DNA of 64,000 nucleotides, taken from positions 1,054,001 to 1,118,000 of the forward strand of contig NZ_CP020042.1 of NCBI RefSeq assembly GCF_002028425.1, given 5' to 3'. Within the stretch, counting starts at the first letter, position 1; the number at the start of each line of letters is the position of its first letter. The notes below the pieces were generated by a model, which was not told the DNA's origin, searched no databases, and saw nothing but the letters and a program-made list of their open reading frames with translations. A program made the translations under genes and the position numbers. Origin of the DNA: Streptomyces katrae (GTDB lineage Bacteria > Actinomycetota > Actinomycetes > Streptomycetales > Streptomycetaceae). This document shows, piece after piece, positions 1-8,010 of the stretch.

Positions 1-68
1 GGTCCGGCGGTCCGGCGGTCCGGCGGTCCGGCGGTCCGGCGGTCCGGCGGTCCGGCGGTCCGGCGGTC
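1..68. repeat. 8-bp tandem repeat (GGTCCGGC)n
   Basis: Eight perfect copies of GGTCCGGC plus half a copy run from the first base of the window, so the array probably extends further left. The stop codon of the first minus-strand gene (TGA, bases 67-69) is inside the last partial copy. No spacer structure is present. Confidence 0.95.
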
Positions 69-534
69 ACAGTCTGAACAGCACCCCGCGCCAGGTCCAT
101 CCAGCGCCGAGGACGGCCTTCTGCAGCGGGACGCGCATGTCCCGGGTGCCGAAGCGGAACGTCTCGACCTTCTGCCGGCTGCCGTCCGCCGCCTTCCTGA
201 CCTCCCACTGCCGGTACACCATGTCCGCGGGCCCGCGCCCGTACTGCCGGTTCGCGCCCTCGGAGGTCGGCGCCCACCGCTCTTCGAGGACCCGGACGGC
301 GTGCGCCCCGGCGTCCAGGCGCATCCGGGTCCTGAGGGTGACGTCCAGCGCCGCGATGACGCATTCCGCGACCAGATCCGCGCCGCCGTCCCCCGGGGTG
401 GCCTCGCGCACGGTGAACCGCGCGTCCGGTCCGGCGGCCGCGAGCAGCGCGGCACGGACCTCCTCGGCGGGCTTGCGTGCGACACCGGCGCGCGGGTGGG
501 CCGTGCCGGTCAGCTTGTCCCTGAGCCGCCCCAT
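67..534 (-). CDS. Hypothetical protein of a type VII secretion-associated gene set
   Basis: A 155-residue soluble protein with no signal peptide or membrane segment. I chose the ATG at 534, which follows the stop of the preceding gene (537) by two bases; a longer upstream extension would overlap that gene. The C-terminal stretch PLQKAVLGAGWTWRG resembles the ending of small Streptomyces proteins that sit next to WXG/EspC-like secretion targets, which fits the two genes upstream. The function is unknown. The stop codon lies in an 8-bp tandem repeat, so the 3' end may vary between strains. The family link is from memory and should be treated as tentative. Confidence 0.7.
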   Translation of the reverse strand: MGRLRDKLTGTAHPRAGVARKPAEEVRAALLAAAGPDARFTVREATPGDGGADLVAECVIAALDVTLRTRMRLDAGAHAVRVLEERWAPTSEGANRQYGRGPADMVYRQWEVRKAADGSRQKVETFRFGTRDMRVPLQKAVLGAGWTWRGVLFRL

Positions 535-536
535 CG

Positions 537-881
537 CTAGGCCTCGTTCCCGGTGCCCGGGCGGACCGAACTCACGAAGTCCTGGAAGTCGCCGAGGACT
601 TCGTCGTGCTGGCCCGCTGTGGCGGTGAGGACCAGCCGGACGACCGCACGCCTGCGCGGCTCCGCGACGTCCGCCATGGACAGGTACACCTGGGACTGGA
701 CGAGGGCGCGGCGCACGCCGCCGGCGACCGCCTGGAAGGCCAGCCGCTGGATCAGCGCGGGTGCGGTGTCGCCGTAGCGGGTCGCGGCCTTCTCCAGTTC
801 GGCCGGCATCGCCTCCCACTTCCCGGCGGCCGTCGTCAGCAGGCTCAGGTCCGTGGTCATGACTTCGTGGTAGTTCAGCAC
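537..881 (-). CDS. Small WXG/LXG-like protein, apparently chimeric
   Basis: A 114-residue protein starting at GTG 881, which has GAGGAG about six bases upstream; an internal ATG at 860 (MTTDLSLLTT) is the alternative. The first ~35 residues after that ATG (TTDLSLLTTAAGKWEAM) resemble the N-terminus of helical Streptomyces proteins in type VII secretion loci, but the expected following segment with a W-x-G turn and long helix is absent. Instead a sequence with a beta-strand character (QVYLSMADV, AVVRLVLTATAG) and ending FQDFVSSVRPG follows. This suggests an in-frame deletion joining two neighbouring genes. It starts 10 bases after the frameshifted gene upstream ends, so they are probably co-transcribed. 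Confidence 0.6.
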   Translation of the reverse strand: MLNYHEVMTTDLSLLTTAAGKWEAMPAELEKAATRYGDTAPALIQRLAFQAVAGGVRRALVQSQVYLSMADVAEPRRRAVVRLVLTATAGQHDEVLGDFQDFVSSVRPGTGNEA

Positions 882-891
882 CGCGGGCTCC

Positions 892-1357
892 TCACAGGTC
901 GTTCAGCTTCGACTGCGAGGCACGGAACTGGTTGTGGATGCCCGTGTCGTTGCGCGCGAAGAGGCCGGAGGCGCCGCGCAGGGCGCTCTTCTCCGCCGAG
1001 AGGCGGCACATCAGGACCTTCACCTGCTTGTCCACAGGTCTCCGCCACGGCCTTCAGGCCCGCCGCCGTCTCCCAGCCGTCGAAGCCCTTCTGGGCCGTG
1101 CTGGTGGCGTCGTCCGCGACTTCGGCGGCCTTCTTGGTGTTCGGCTCCAGCTCGGTCTCGATCGTGCCGGCCGCATCCTGCTTCTGCTTCGGCGTCGAGG
1201 CGAAGTCCCCGGGCCCGGAGCCGAGTCCGGGCACCGGCCCGGGCGCGGGACCGCCGGAGGGCTCCGCCGGCAGGTGGTCCAACCGCATGCCGGTCTGCTC
1301 GTCCGTGCCGGCCGCCTGCCCGTCGGCCGCCTGTGCGTGGCCGGAATCATTCGACAT
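892..1357 (-). pseudogene. EspC-like type VII secretion target, frameshifted
   Basis: Starting at ATG 1357, the frame encodes a Pro/Gly-rich N-terminus, then a helical region (GFDGWETAAGLKAVAET). At about base 1034 one extra base shifts the frame. Removing it gives a continuous 154-residue product whose tail reads WDKQVKVLMC ... RNDTGIHNQF and stops at 892-894, just before the next gene's ribosome binding site. The restored helix-turn-helix hairpin with W and a D near the C-terminus is like EspC/WXG100-type secreted proteins. Unshifted translation instead runs into low-complexity sequence and overlaps the next gene. A sequencing error cannot be excluded. Confidence 0.6.
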
Positions 1358-1445
1358 GTTCACGCCTCCCCCGCCGGAAGGCACTGATCATATGCATGGC
1401 CGCTGTCCACGGCGCAAAGAGCCTGGCGCCGGGGGGCGGCCGGAT

Positions 1446-2420
1446 CTAGCCGAGGGCGGCGGCGTAGCCGGTCTGGGCCTGGTATCCCCAAGCGGGCGCC
1501 GTGTCCCAGGGGTTGGGCATCGCCGCGCTGGTCGCGTAGACGTAGCCGGCGCCGCGCGCGAAGGCGGTGGCGAGGGTGGTGCGCATGGCAGCGGGATCCG
1601 GGACGTCGTGGACCAGGTGCCAGAACGCCGTTCCGCTCGGGTCGAGTTCGGCTCCCGGGCGGTAGGCCCCTGCCGCGTCGAAGACGTTGCCGCCGGGCCA
1701 GTCGCCGGAGGTGTAGTCCGCGTACGCGCCCTCGTAGGTGACGAAGACGTCGGCGGTGCGGTGGCCGGGTTCGAGGTAGCAGTCGGCCGTGGCGGTGCCG
1801 GGGTTGTCGACGACCAGCTCGGGGACGTCCGGGGCCACGGAGTGCATGGTGTCCTGGACGTAGCGGCGCAGGGCCGCGTAGTGGTCGCGGGTGGCGTTGC
1901 CGGGGCCGCACTCGCGGCTGACGACGTCGAAGAAGATGCCGTCGACGTGGAGCCCGCCGTCGGGGGTCCTGAGGTAGTTGTCCACGGAGGCCCGGACGGC
2001 GGCGGGGTCGCGGTCGCCGCGGTCGGTGTGGACGTAGCCGAGGACCTTCGGCCGCTCGCCGGTGGCGGTGGTACCGCTGCGCAGGGCGTCAGCGCGGGCA
2101 CGCCAGGAGGAGTCGAACGGGGCGTCGCCGTTCCCGGGGTTCAGGACGACGACGGAGGCGGCGGGGGCGGTGGCCGTGAGCTCGGCCAGCACCGGGTCGT
2201 CGGCCCACACGTAGGCGGGGACGGCGATCTCCAGGCCGCGCACACCGGGGGTCCGGGGCGGGCGGGCCGCCACGGGCGCGGCCGGCCCGGATCCGGCGGA
2301 GGGTCTGGAGGGCGGCGGCGGTTCGGCCGAGGCCGTCACCGCCGGGGCGGGCGCGGCGAGCAATCCGGTCAGCAGGACGGCGCAGAGGGCCTTCAGAGCG
2401 CGGGCGGGGGCCAGGGCCAT
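1446..2420 (-). CDS. Secreted spherulation-specific family 4 protein
   Basis: A 324-residue exported protein. The start is ATG 2420, with GGAGGAAC upstream. Residues 1-32 form a signal peptide (ALKALCAVLLTGLLAAPAPA) followed by a Pro-rich linker, then a TIM-barrel-like domain of the spherulin-4 family: EIAVPAYVWADD, KVLGYVHTDRGDRD, VDGIFFDVVS and ELVVDNPGT are recognisable strands with acidic residues at strand ends, as in glycosidase-like barrels. Length fits the family. The biochemical role of these proteins is not established; a polysaccharide-directed activity is an inference from the fold. Confidence 0.85.
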   Translation of the reverse strand: MALAPARALKALCAVLLTGLLAAPAPAVTASAEPPPPSRPSAGSGPAAPVAARPPRTPGVRGLEIAVPAYVWADDPVLAELTATAPAASVVVLNPGNGDAPFDSSWRARADALRSGTTATGERPKVLGYVHTDRGDRDPAAVRASVDNYLRTPDGGLHVDGIFFDVVSRECGPGNATRDHYAALRRYVQDTMHSVAPDVPELVVDNPGTATADCYLEPGHRTADVFVTYEGAYADYTSGDWPGGNVFDAAGAYRPGAELDPSGTAFWHLVHDVPDPAAMRTTLATAFARGAGYVYATSAAMPNPWDTAPAWGYQAQTGYAAALG

Positions 2421-2591
2421 GACTGTTCCTCCGACGGCGGCAGGGGCGACCCGAGGAACAGTAGGCGCGCGGTCTGGCCGTGAGCGCCGAACCGCCGTCA
2501 TCCGTATGAGGGACAGACAACCGAATCGTCACCTCATCCCGTGAATCCGGCCGTCGGCCGCCGGCGGCCACGCGGGCGCCGCACGGCCGGC

Positions 2592-2689
2592 GGACACCGC
2601 GAGACCACGCGGGCATCGCGAGGGCACGCGGGAATCGCGAGGGCACGCGGCACGGCACGCCCGGCGGCGGGACGCCCGGCGGCGGGACG
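2592..2689. repeat. Two adjacent short tandem repeats (19 bp x3, 15 bp x2)
   Basis: Bases 2611-2629 and 2630-2648 are near-identical 19-bp copies (GGGCATCGCGAGGGCACGC), preceded by a weaker third copy at 2592-2610. Bases 2660-2674 and 2675-2689 are exact copies of CCCGGCGGCGGGACG, ending three bases before the TetR stop. The rest of the 272-base gap 2421-2692 shows only the upstream region of the spherulin-like gene. Confidence 0.85.
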
Positions 2690-2692
2690 CCG

Positions 2693-3391
2693 TCAGAGTG
2701 CGGGCAGGCCTACCGCGTGCGCCAGTTGGCCGGCGGCGTGCGCGAAGAAGGCCTCGCGCTCTTCGACCACGTTCTCGAACTGGCCGAACAGCTCGAAGGA
2801 GACCAGTCCGGCGAGCTGCGCCCAGGCGGCGACGAGGGCGGCCGTGACCTCGGGGGGCAGGCCCTCGGCGAAGTCGGCCGTCATCCGGCCGGCCTCCGCG
2901 CGCAGGGCGGCGGGCAGTGGGGGCAGGGCGAGTCCACGGCCCTCGTGGGCGGAGCGGAGGATGGCGACGAGGACGTTGGCGACGCGGGAGGCGGGGACGA
3001 TCGTGTCCTGGGGGGCGCTGTAGCCGGGGACGGGGGAGCCGTAGATGAGGGCGTACTCGTGCGGGTGCGCGAGCGCCCAGGCGCGGAAAGCCTCACAGAC
3101 GGCCGTCCAGCGGGCACGGGGCGCGGCGCCGGCGGCGAGGGCTGCCGCTCCGGCCGCCTCGGCAGCGGCGCCCACGCTGTCGTACGCGTCGATGATCAGC
3201 GCGGTGAGCAGCTCGTCGCGGCTCGGGAAGTAGCGGTAGAGGGCGGAGGAGACCATGCCCAGCTCGCGGGCGACGGCGCGCAGCGAGAGCTTGGCGGCCC
3301 CCTCTTCCGCGAGCCGGCGGCGCGCCTCGTCCTTGATGGCGGCGGTGACCTCGATACGGGCCCGTTCCCTGGCCCCTCGCACGGTGCTCAT
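2693..3391 (-). CDS. TetR/AcrR family transcriptional regulator
   Basis: A 232-residue regulator. The ATG at 3391 gives the usual length; further upstream in-frame codons run into the operator region. Residues about 10-55 form the TetR helix-turn-helix (LSLRAVARELGMVSSALYRYFPSRDELLTALI). The C-terminal ligand-binding domain (WTAVCEAFRAWALAHPHEYALIYGSPVPGY) matches the WHG-type C-terminal domain common in actinobacterial TetRs. It is divergent from a deazaflavin-type oxidoreductase gene, and the shared 161-base gap carries two AGAGCA-N-TGCTCT palindromes and three GTGCAC hexamers, so it probably represses itself and that gene. Confidence 0.92.
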   Translation of the reverse strand: MSTVRGARERARIEVTAAIKDEARRRLAEEGAAKLSLRAVARELGMVSSALYRYFPSRDELLTALIIDAYDSVGAAAEAAGAAALAAGAAPRARWTAVCEAFRAWALAHPHEYALIYGSPVPGYSAPQDTIVPASRVANVLVAILRSAHEGRGLALPPLPAALRAEAGRMTADFAEGLPPEVTAALVAAWAQLAGLVSFELFGQFENVVEEREAFFAHAAGQLAHAVGLPAL

Positions 3392-3420
3392 GCGGATCAG
3401 TGTGACATACACGTGGAGCA

Positions 3421-3490
3421 GTGCACAAAAATCGGAGCACCGCACTCTTGAGAGAGCACTGCTCTTGCTTTGGTGCACCGATCCGTGCAC
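3421..3490. promoter_or_regulatory. GTGCAC hexamers in the divergent promoter
   Basis: GTGCAC occurs at 3421-3426, 3473-3478 and 3485-3490; the last two form an inverted pair with a six-base spacer. They flank the first AGAGCA-type palindrome, so they could be a second recognition element or part of an extended operator. Confidence 0.4.
3453..3465. promoter_or_regulatory. Probable TetR operator 1 (AGAGCA-N-TGCTCT)
   Basis: A perfect 13-base palindrome, AGAGCA/TGCTCT around one central base, 62 bases upstream of the TetR start. The same sequence recurs at 3505-3517, nearer the divergent gene. Confidence 0.6.
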
Positions 3491-3503
3491 ACTGATCTCA
3501 AGA

Positions 3504-3518
3504 GAGAGCAGTGCTCTC
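3504..3518. promoter_or_regulatory. Probable TetR operator 2 (GAGAGCA-N-TGCTCTC)
   Basis: A perfect 15-base palindrome with seven-base arms, 35 bases before the oxidoreductase start. Its core is identical to the site at 3453-3465. Placement over the likely promoter of the oxidoreductase gene suggests repression. Confidence 0.6.
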
Positions 3519-3552
3519 GCAATCACAGTCCGACATCGCCCCGGAGGCCACC

Positions 3553-4011
3553 GTGAACGCGTCCACCCCGCACTACATCAAGGCCGGCCCGCTGGAGACC
3601 CGCCTCAACTCGCTCCTCGGCAAGCTCGCCCGTCTCGGCATCAGCCTGGCCGGCACCGCGGAACTGTCGGTGCGCGGCCGTACCTCCGGCAAGATGCAGC
3701 GCATCCCGGTCAACCCCCACACGTTCGAGGGCGCCCAGTACCTGGTCTCGGCCCGCGGCCACTCCCAGTGGGTCCGCAACATGCGCGTGGCGGGCGGCGG
3801 CGAGCTCCGCCTGGGCCGCAAGGTCCGCCCGTTCACCGTCACCGAGCTCACCGACCCGGTGGAGAAGGCGGCCGTGCTGCGCGCCTACCTGGAGAAGTGG
3901 GGCTGGGAGGTCAACCGGTTCTTCCAGGGCGTCACGGCCGAGTCCACGGACGCCGAACTGCAGGCCGCCGCCGGGGACCCCCCGGTCTTCCGCATCGCGG
4001 TGACCGGCTGA
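3553..4011 (+). CDS. Nitroreductase-family deazaflavin (F420)-dependent oxidoreductase
   Basis: A 152-residue protein starting at GTG 3553 with GGAGG five bases upstream. It has the Ddn/split beta-barrel pattern: KLARLGISLAGTAELSVRGRTSGKMQRIPVN, then YLVSARGHSQWVRNMRV. In this family the RTSGK...R and W-N motifs bind the F420 phosphate tail and the enzymes transfer hydride from F420H2 to quinones or other electrophiles. Length is typical. The substrate is unknown. It is divergent from a TetR gene with palindromes between them, so it is probably induced by the TetR ligand, plausibly its substrate. Confidence 0.88.
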   Translation: MNASTPHYIKAGPLETRLNSLLGKLARLGISLAGTAELSVRGRTSGKMQRIPVNPHTFEGAQYLVSARGHSQWVRNMRVAGGGELRLGRKVRPFTVTELTDPVEKAAVLRAYLEKWGWEVNRFFQGVTAESTDAELQAAAGDPPVFRIAVTG

Positions 4012-4012
4012 T

Positions 4013-4075
4013 CCCCGCAGCCCTGCCTCGCGGCCCCGCAGCCCTGCCTCGCGGCCCCGCGGCCCGGACGCGCGG
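4013..4075. repeat. 21-bp tandem repeat, three copies
   Basis: Bases 4013-4033 and 4034-4054 are identical 21-base units beginning CCCCGCAGCCC; a diverged third unit follows to 4075. The array starts one base after the stop of the oxidoreductase gene and continues into low-complexity C/G sequence up to 4156. No gene is visible in this 145-base convergent gap. Confidence 0.9.
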
Positions 4076-4156
4076 CCCCGGCCCCCCGGCCCGGCGGCGC
4101 GCTGCTCGCCGTCGCGCCCCCGCCGCCAGCCCCTCCGGCCCCCAGCCCCGCCGGCG

Positions 4157-5464
4157 TCAGCTCCGGCCGCTCCGCGCCAGACGGGCGTCCAGCAGGTGCA
4201 GCGCCTTGCGCGCCATCGGATGCGTGCGGACCAGGTCGGCCAGGTTCGTGGACCCGCGCGTGATCCCGGCGAAGGCCTTCCAGGCGGGCCGCAGCCCCGT
4301 CAGCGCACCGTGCATCAGTCCCGGACGGGACTCGAAGACGGTCAGCATCCGCTTGCCGACGCTCATCTCCACGCCCAGCCCGGCCTTGACCGCGAAGGCG
4401 TAGTTCAGCGCCTGGCGCCGCGCGTCCACGGCGTCCTGCGCCTCGGCGATCTTCGCGGCCCACTCCCCCGCGAGCCGTCCCGAACGCAGCGCGAAGGAGA
4501 TCCCCTCGCGGGTCCACGGCTCCAGCAGACCGGCCGCGTCACCCGCCACCAGCACCCGGCCGCGCGACAACGGGGACCCGGGCTTGCGGCAGCGCGTCAG
4601 GTGCCCGGAGGAGACGGCCGGCTCGAAACCGGCCAGACCCAGCCGCGCGACGAAGTCGTCCAGGTACCGCTTGGTCGCGGCCCCCTCGCCCTTCGCCGAG
4701 ATGACGCCGACGGTGAGTGTGTCGCCCTTGGGGAAGACCCACCCGTAACTGCCCGGCAGCGGACCCCAGTCGATCAGGACGCGGCCCTTCCAGTCCTCGG
4801 CCACGGTCGCCGGGACCGGGATCTCCGCCTCCAGCCCGAGGTCGACCTGGTCCATCTCCACCCCGACGTGGGCGCCGATGCGGCTCGCGCTGCCGTCCGC
4901 GCCGACCACCGCCCGGGCCAGCACGGTCTCCCCGTCCGCGAGCACCACCGCGACCGTGCGCCGGTCGGGCACCGACGCGCCGTGCTGCTCGACCCGGCTC
5001 ACCGCCGTCCCCGTGCGCAGCACCGCGCCGGCCTTCTCGGCCTCCGCGACCAGCGCCGCGTCGAACTCGGGCCGGTTGATCAGCCCGAACAGCATGCGCT
5101 TCGAACGCCGGGTCCGGGTCAGCTTCCCGTCCAGGGAGAAGGTCACCGCATGGATCCGGTCCTTGAACGGCAGGACGAAGCCCGGCGGCAGGGCGTCGCG
5201 CGAGGGACCGATGATGCCGCCGCCGCAGGTCTTGTAGCGGGGCAGTACGGCCTTCTCCAGCAGCAGGACGCGCCGCCCCGCGCTCGCCGCCGCGTACGCG
5301 GCCATCGCCCCGGCCGGGCCGGCGCCGACCACGACGACGTCCCACACCTCGCCGGTGCCGTCGGCCGGGCCGTCGCCCGCCTGCCCGTCCCGGTCCTGGG
5401 CGGCCCCGGCCGCCTGCTCCGCTTCCGTTGCGGATCCGCCGTCAATGCTGTCGTCGCTGGTCAC
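4157..5464 (-). CDS. Geranylgeranyl reductase family FAD-dependent oxidoreductase
   Basis: A 435-residue flavoprotein (GTG start at 5464). An acidic 40-residue N-terminal tail precedes the FAD-binding Rossmann motif (VVVGAGPAGAMAA). The KTCGGG segment at about 78-83 and GDAAGLLEPWTREGISFALRSG at about 312-335 are diagnostic of the geranylgeranyl/menaquinone reductase family, which saturates isoprenoid double bonds. In actinobacteria relatives reduce one isoprene unit of menaquinone, so a role in quinone side-chain reduction is likely but not proven. It is transcribed alone, divergent from the dipeptidase gene. Confidence 0.88.
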   Translation of the reverse strand: MTSDDSIDGGSATEAEQAAGAAQDRDGQAGDGPADGTGEVWDVVVVGAGPAGAMAAYAAASAGRRVLLLEKAVLPRYKTCGGGIIGPSRDALPPGFVLPFKDRIHAVTFSLDGKLTRTRRSKRMLFGLINRPEFDAALVAEAEKAGAVLRTGTAVSRVEQHGASVPDRRTVAVVLADGETVLARAVVGADGSASRIGAHVGVEMDQVDLGLEAEIPVPATVAEDWKGRVLIDWGPLPGSYGWVFPKGDTLTVGVISAKGEGAATKRYLDDFVARLGLAGFEPAVSSGHLTRCRKPGSPLSRGRVLVAGDAAGLLEPWTREGISFALRSGRLAGEWAAKIAEAQDAVDARRQALNYAFAVKAGLGVEMSVGKRMLTVFESRPGLMHGALTGLRPAWKAFAGITRGSTNLADLVRTHPMARKALHLLDARLARSGRS

Positions 5465-5615
5465 GATGGGCTGCTGCTCCTGATCACACGTTGCTCCGAT
5501 GCCGGGAAGATCCTACGGCGCGCATCCCGCTCGTCCTGCTGTGCGAGGATCGAGCGGACCCCGCCGTACCACGGCGTACACACCGCACAACGTCGCACCC
5601 ACGAGGAGCGTGCCC

Positions 5616-6980
5616 ATGTCGCAGAATCCGATCGCCGAGACCGTCGCCTCGCTGATGCCCCGCGCCAAGGCGGAGCTGACCGAGCTGGTGGCGTTCCAGT
5701 CGGTCGCGGACTGGGCGCAGTTCCCCAAGAGCGAGAGCGAGGGCGCCGCGAACTGGGTGGCCGACGCCCTGCGCGCCGAGGGCTTCCAGGACGTGGCCCT
5801 CCTCGACACCCCCGACGGCACCCAGTCGGTGTACGGCTTCCTGCCCGGCCCCGAGGGCGCCCCGACCGTCCTGCTGTACGCGCACTACGACGTGCAGCCG
5901 CCGCTCGACGACGCCGCCTGGATCTCCCCGGCCTTCGAGCTGACCGAGCGCGACGGCCGCTGGTACGGGCGCGGCGCGGCCGACTGCAAGGGCGGCTTCA
6001 TCATGCACCTGCTGGCCCTGCGCGCGCTGAAGGCGAACGGCGGCGTACCGGTCTCCGTGAAGGTGATCGTGGAGGGCTCGGAGGAGCAGGGCACCGGCGG
6101 CCTCCAGCAGTACGCCGAGGCCCACCCCGAGCTGCTGACCGCCGACACGATCGTGATCGGCGACGCGGGCAACTTCCGCCTGGGCCTGCCGACGGTGACG
6201 GCCACCCTGCGCGGCATGACGCTGATCAAGGTCAAGATCGACACCCTGGGCGGGAACCTGCACTCCGGGATGTTCGGCGGCGTCGCCCCCGACGCCCTGG
6301 CCGCCCTGATCCGCCTGCTGGACTCGCTGCGCTCCGAGGACGGCTCGACGACGGTGGACGGCCTGGCCTCCGACGCGGTGTGGGAGGGCCTGCAGTACCC
6401 CGAGGCGGACTTCCGCGCCGACGCGAAGGTGCTGGACGGGGTCGAGCTGATCGGTGAGGGCACCATCGCGGACCGGCTGTGGGCCCGTCCGGCCGTCACC
6501 GTGCTCGGCATCGACTGCCCGCCGGTGGTCGGCGCGACCCCCTCGGTCCACGCGAGCGCCGGCGCGCTGATCAGCCTGCGCGTGCCGCCGGGCGTGGACA
6601 CCGCCGAGGCCATCAAGCTGCTGGAGGCGCACCTGATCGCGCACACCCCGTGGAAGGCGAAGCTGGAGCTGGAGGTCGTCGGCCAGGGCCAGCCGTTCCA
6701 GGCGGACACCTCCAGCCCGGCGTACGCGTCGATGGCCGCCGCCCTGCGCGAGGCCTACGACGGCCAGGAGATGCAGATCAGCGGCATGGGCGGATCGATC
6801 CCGCTGTGCAACACCCTCACCTCCCTCTACCCGCGGGCCGAGATGCTGCTGATCGGCCTGAGCGAGCCGGAGGCGCAGATCCACGCGGTCAACGAGAGCG
6901 TCTCCCCGCAGGAGCTGGAGCGGCTGTCGGTGGCCGAGGCGCTGTTCCTCGTCAACTACGCGGAGTCCAAGCGCGCCTGA
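5616..6980 (+). CDS. M20 family dipeptidase
   Basis: A 454-residue cytosolic metallopeptidase starting at ATG 5616 with GAGGAG upstream. The M20 metal ligands and catalytic residues are intact: H90 in YAHYDVQPP, D123 in GAADCKGG, and the EE pair 156-157 in VEGSEEQGT. A dimerisation (lid) domain follows (LHSGMFGG, about 216-223). M20 family members of this size hydrolyse dipeptides or N-acyl amino acids with two zinc ions. Earlier in-frame codons from 5499 lie in the promoter region and lack a ribosome binding site. Confidence 0.93.
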   Translation: MSQNPIAETVASLMPRAKAELTELVAFQSVADWAQFPKSESEGAANWVADALRAEGFQDVALLDTPDGTQSVYGFLPGPEGAPTVLLYAHYDVQPPLDDAAWISPAFELTERDGRWYGRGAADCKGGFIMHLLALRALKANGGVPVSVKVIVEGSEEQGTGGLQQYAEAHPELLTADTIVIGDAGNFRLGLPTVTATLRGMTLIKVKIDTLGGNLHSGMFGGVAPDALAALIRLLDSLRSEDGSTTVDGLASDAVWEGLQYPEADFRADAKVLDGVELIGEGTIADRLWARPAVTVLGIDCPPVVGATPSVHASAGALISLRVPPGVDTAEAIKLLEAHLIAHTPWKAKLELEVVGQGQPFQADTSSPAYASMAAALREAYDGQEMQISGMGGSIPLCNTLTSLYPRAEMLLIGLSEPEAQIHAVNESVSPQELERLSVAEALFLVNYAESKRA

Positions 6981-7085
6981 CGCCAAGCCCGTTGACGGAC
7001 GCCCGGGGCGCGCTGCGCCCTGGGCGTACTCTGCTACCGGCGAAGTCACGTGCGCAGGACCGGTCATGGCGCATACGTTCGCCCC

Positions 7086-7790
7086 ATGGACAACTTGGAT
7101 CTTGTCGAAGTACTCCCCGGCCGGCTGCACATGCTGCGTTTCCCCATCGGGCAGGCCTACCTCTGGCAGGACCGGGGCGGGGAGGCCCTGACCCTCATCG
7201 ACTCCGGCCCGGCCGGGGCGGCCGACGCGATCGAGGGGGCGATACGTTCCCTCGGGCTCGCGCCGGAGCGGCTGGAGCGGATCGTGCTGACCCACTGCCA
7301 CCGCGATCACGTCGGCTCCGCCGGTGAACTCGCCGCCCGCCGGGGCGCGGAGGTGCTGGCGCACCGGCTGGACGCGCCGGTGGTACGGGGCGAACTGCCG
7401 GTGCCGGAGCCGGTGCTGCTGGACTGGGAGATCCCGTTCTACGAGCACGGCATGACGGTCCCGGAGGCCCCGCCGACCCGGGTCGACCGGGAGCTGGAGG
7501 ACGGCGAGGTACTGCCCTTCGGCGGCGGCGCGGTGGTGGTCCACTCCCCCGGGCACACCCCGGGCAGCATCGGCGTCCACCTCCCGGAACACGGGGTGCT
7601 GTTCACCGGGGACTGCGTGGCGGGCGTGGGCCAGGTGATGCTGGGCGTCTTCAACACCGACCGCGCCGAGGCCATCGCCTCCTTCCGCCGCCTGGCCGCC
7701 CTGTCCCCGTCGGTGGCCTGCTTCGGGCACGGCGACCCGCGTACGCAGGACACGGCGCGGGAACTGAAGGAGGCGGCGGAGGCCGCCTGA
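7086..7790 (+). CDS. MBL-fold metallo-hydrolase
   Basis: A 234-residue metallo-beta-lactamase fold enzyme. The start is ATG 7086, chosen because the metal-site numbering fits the family. The complete di-zinc set is visible: THCHRDH (about 67-73), the HSPGHTPGS loop, the bridging aspartate in FTGDCVAG and a C-terminal His in FGHGDP. Members of this group include glyoxalase II-like and quorum-lactonase-like hydrolases; the substrate cannot be told from sequence. It follows the dipeptidase on the same strand after 105 bases and may have its own promoter. Confidence 0.9.
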   Translation: MDNLDLVEVLPGRLHMLRFPIGQAYLWQDRGGEALTLIDSGPAGAADAIEGAIRSLGLAPERLERIVLTHCHRDHVGSAGELAARRGAEVLAHRLDAPVVRGELPVPEPVLLDWEIPFYEHGMTVPEAPPTRVDRELEDGEVLPFGGGAVVVHSPGHTPGSIGVHLPEHGVLFTGDCVAGVGQVMLGVFNTDRAEAIASFRRLAALSPSVACFGHGDPRTQDTARELKEAAEAA

Positions 7791-8010
7791 CCCCGGCCCC
7801 GCCGCCCGCAGCGGCCCCCTGCCCGCCCTCCCCCGTTCCCGGGGGCTCCGCCCCGGCCCCCGGCACCGGACGCTCCGCGCGCGGTGCGCCCGGACTCCCC
7901 TGGCGGCAACGGGGCGGAGGGAGGGCGGTGCGAGGAGGCGGCCCCAGCGGCAGCCGGCCCGGCCCGCCCGGCATGGCCAAGAGCCGCCCCCGCCCGGCCC
8001 TCCCGGCAGG

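Noticed and set aside
1..68. Possible CRISPR or terminal repeat
   Set aside because: The unit is only eight bases with no spacers, and nothing else indicates a chromosome end.
606..2483. Very long open frame on the plus strand opposite the secretion-like genes and the spherulin-like gene
   Set aside because: It is the antisense shadow of high-GC genes: low-complexity Gly/Arg/Ala/Pro composition, no recognisable domain, and the minus strand carries clear starts, binding sites and a signal peptide.
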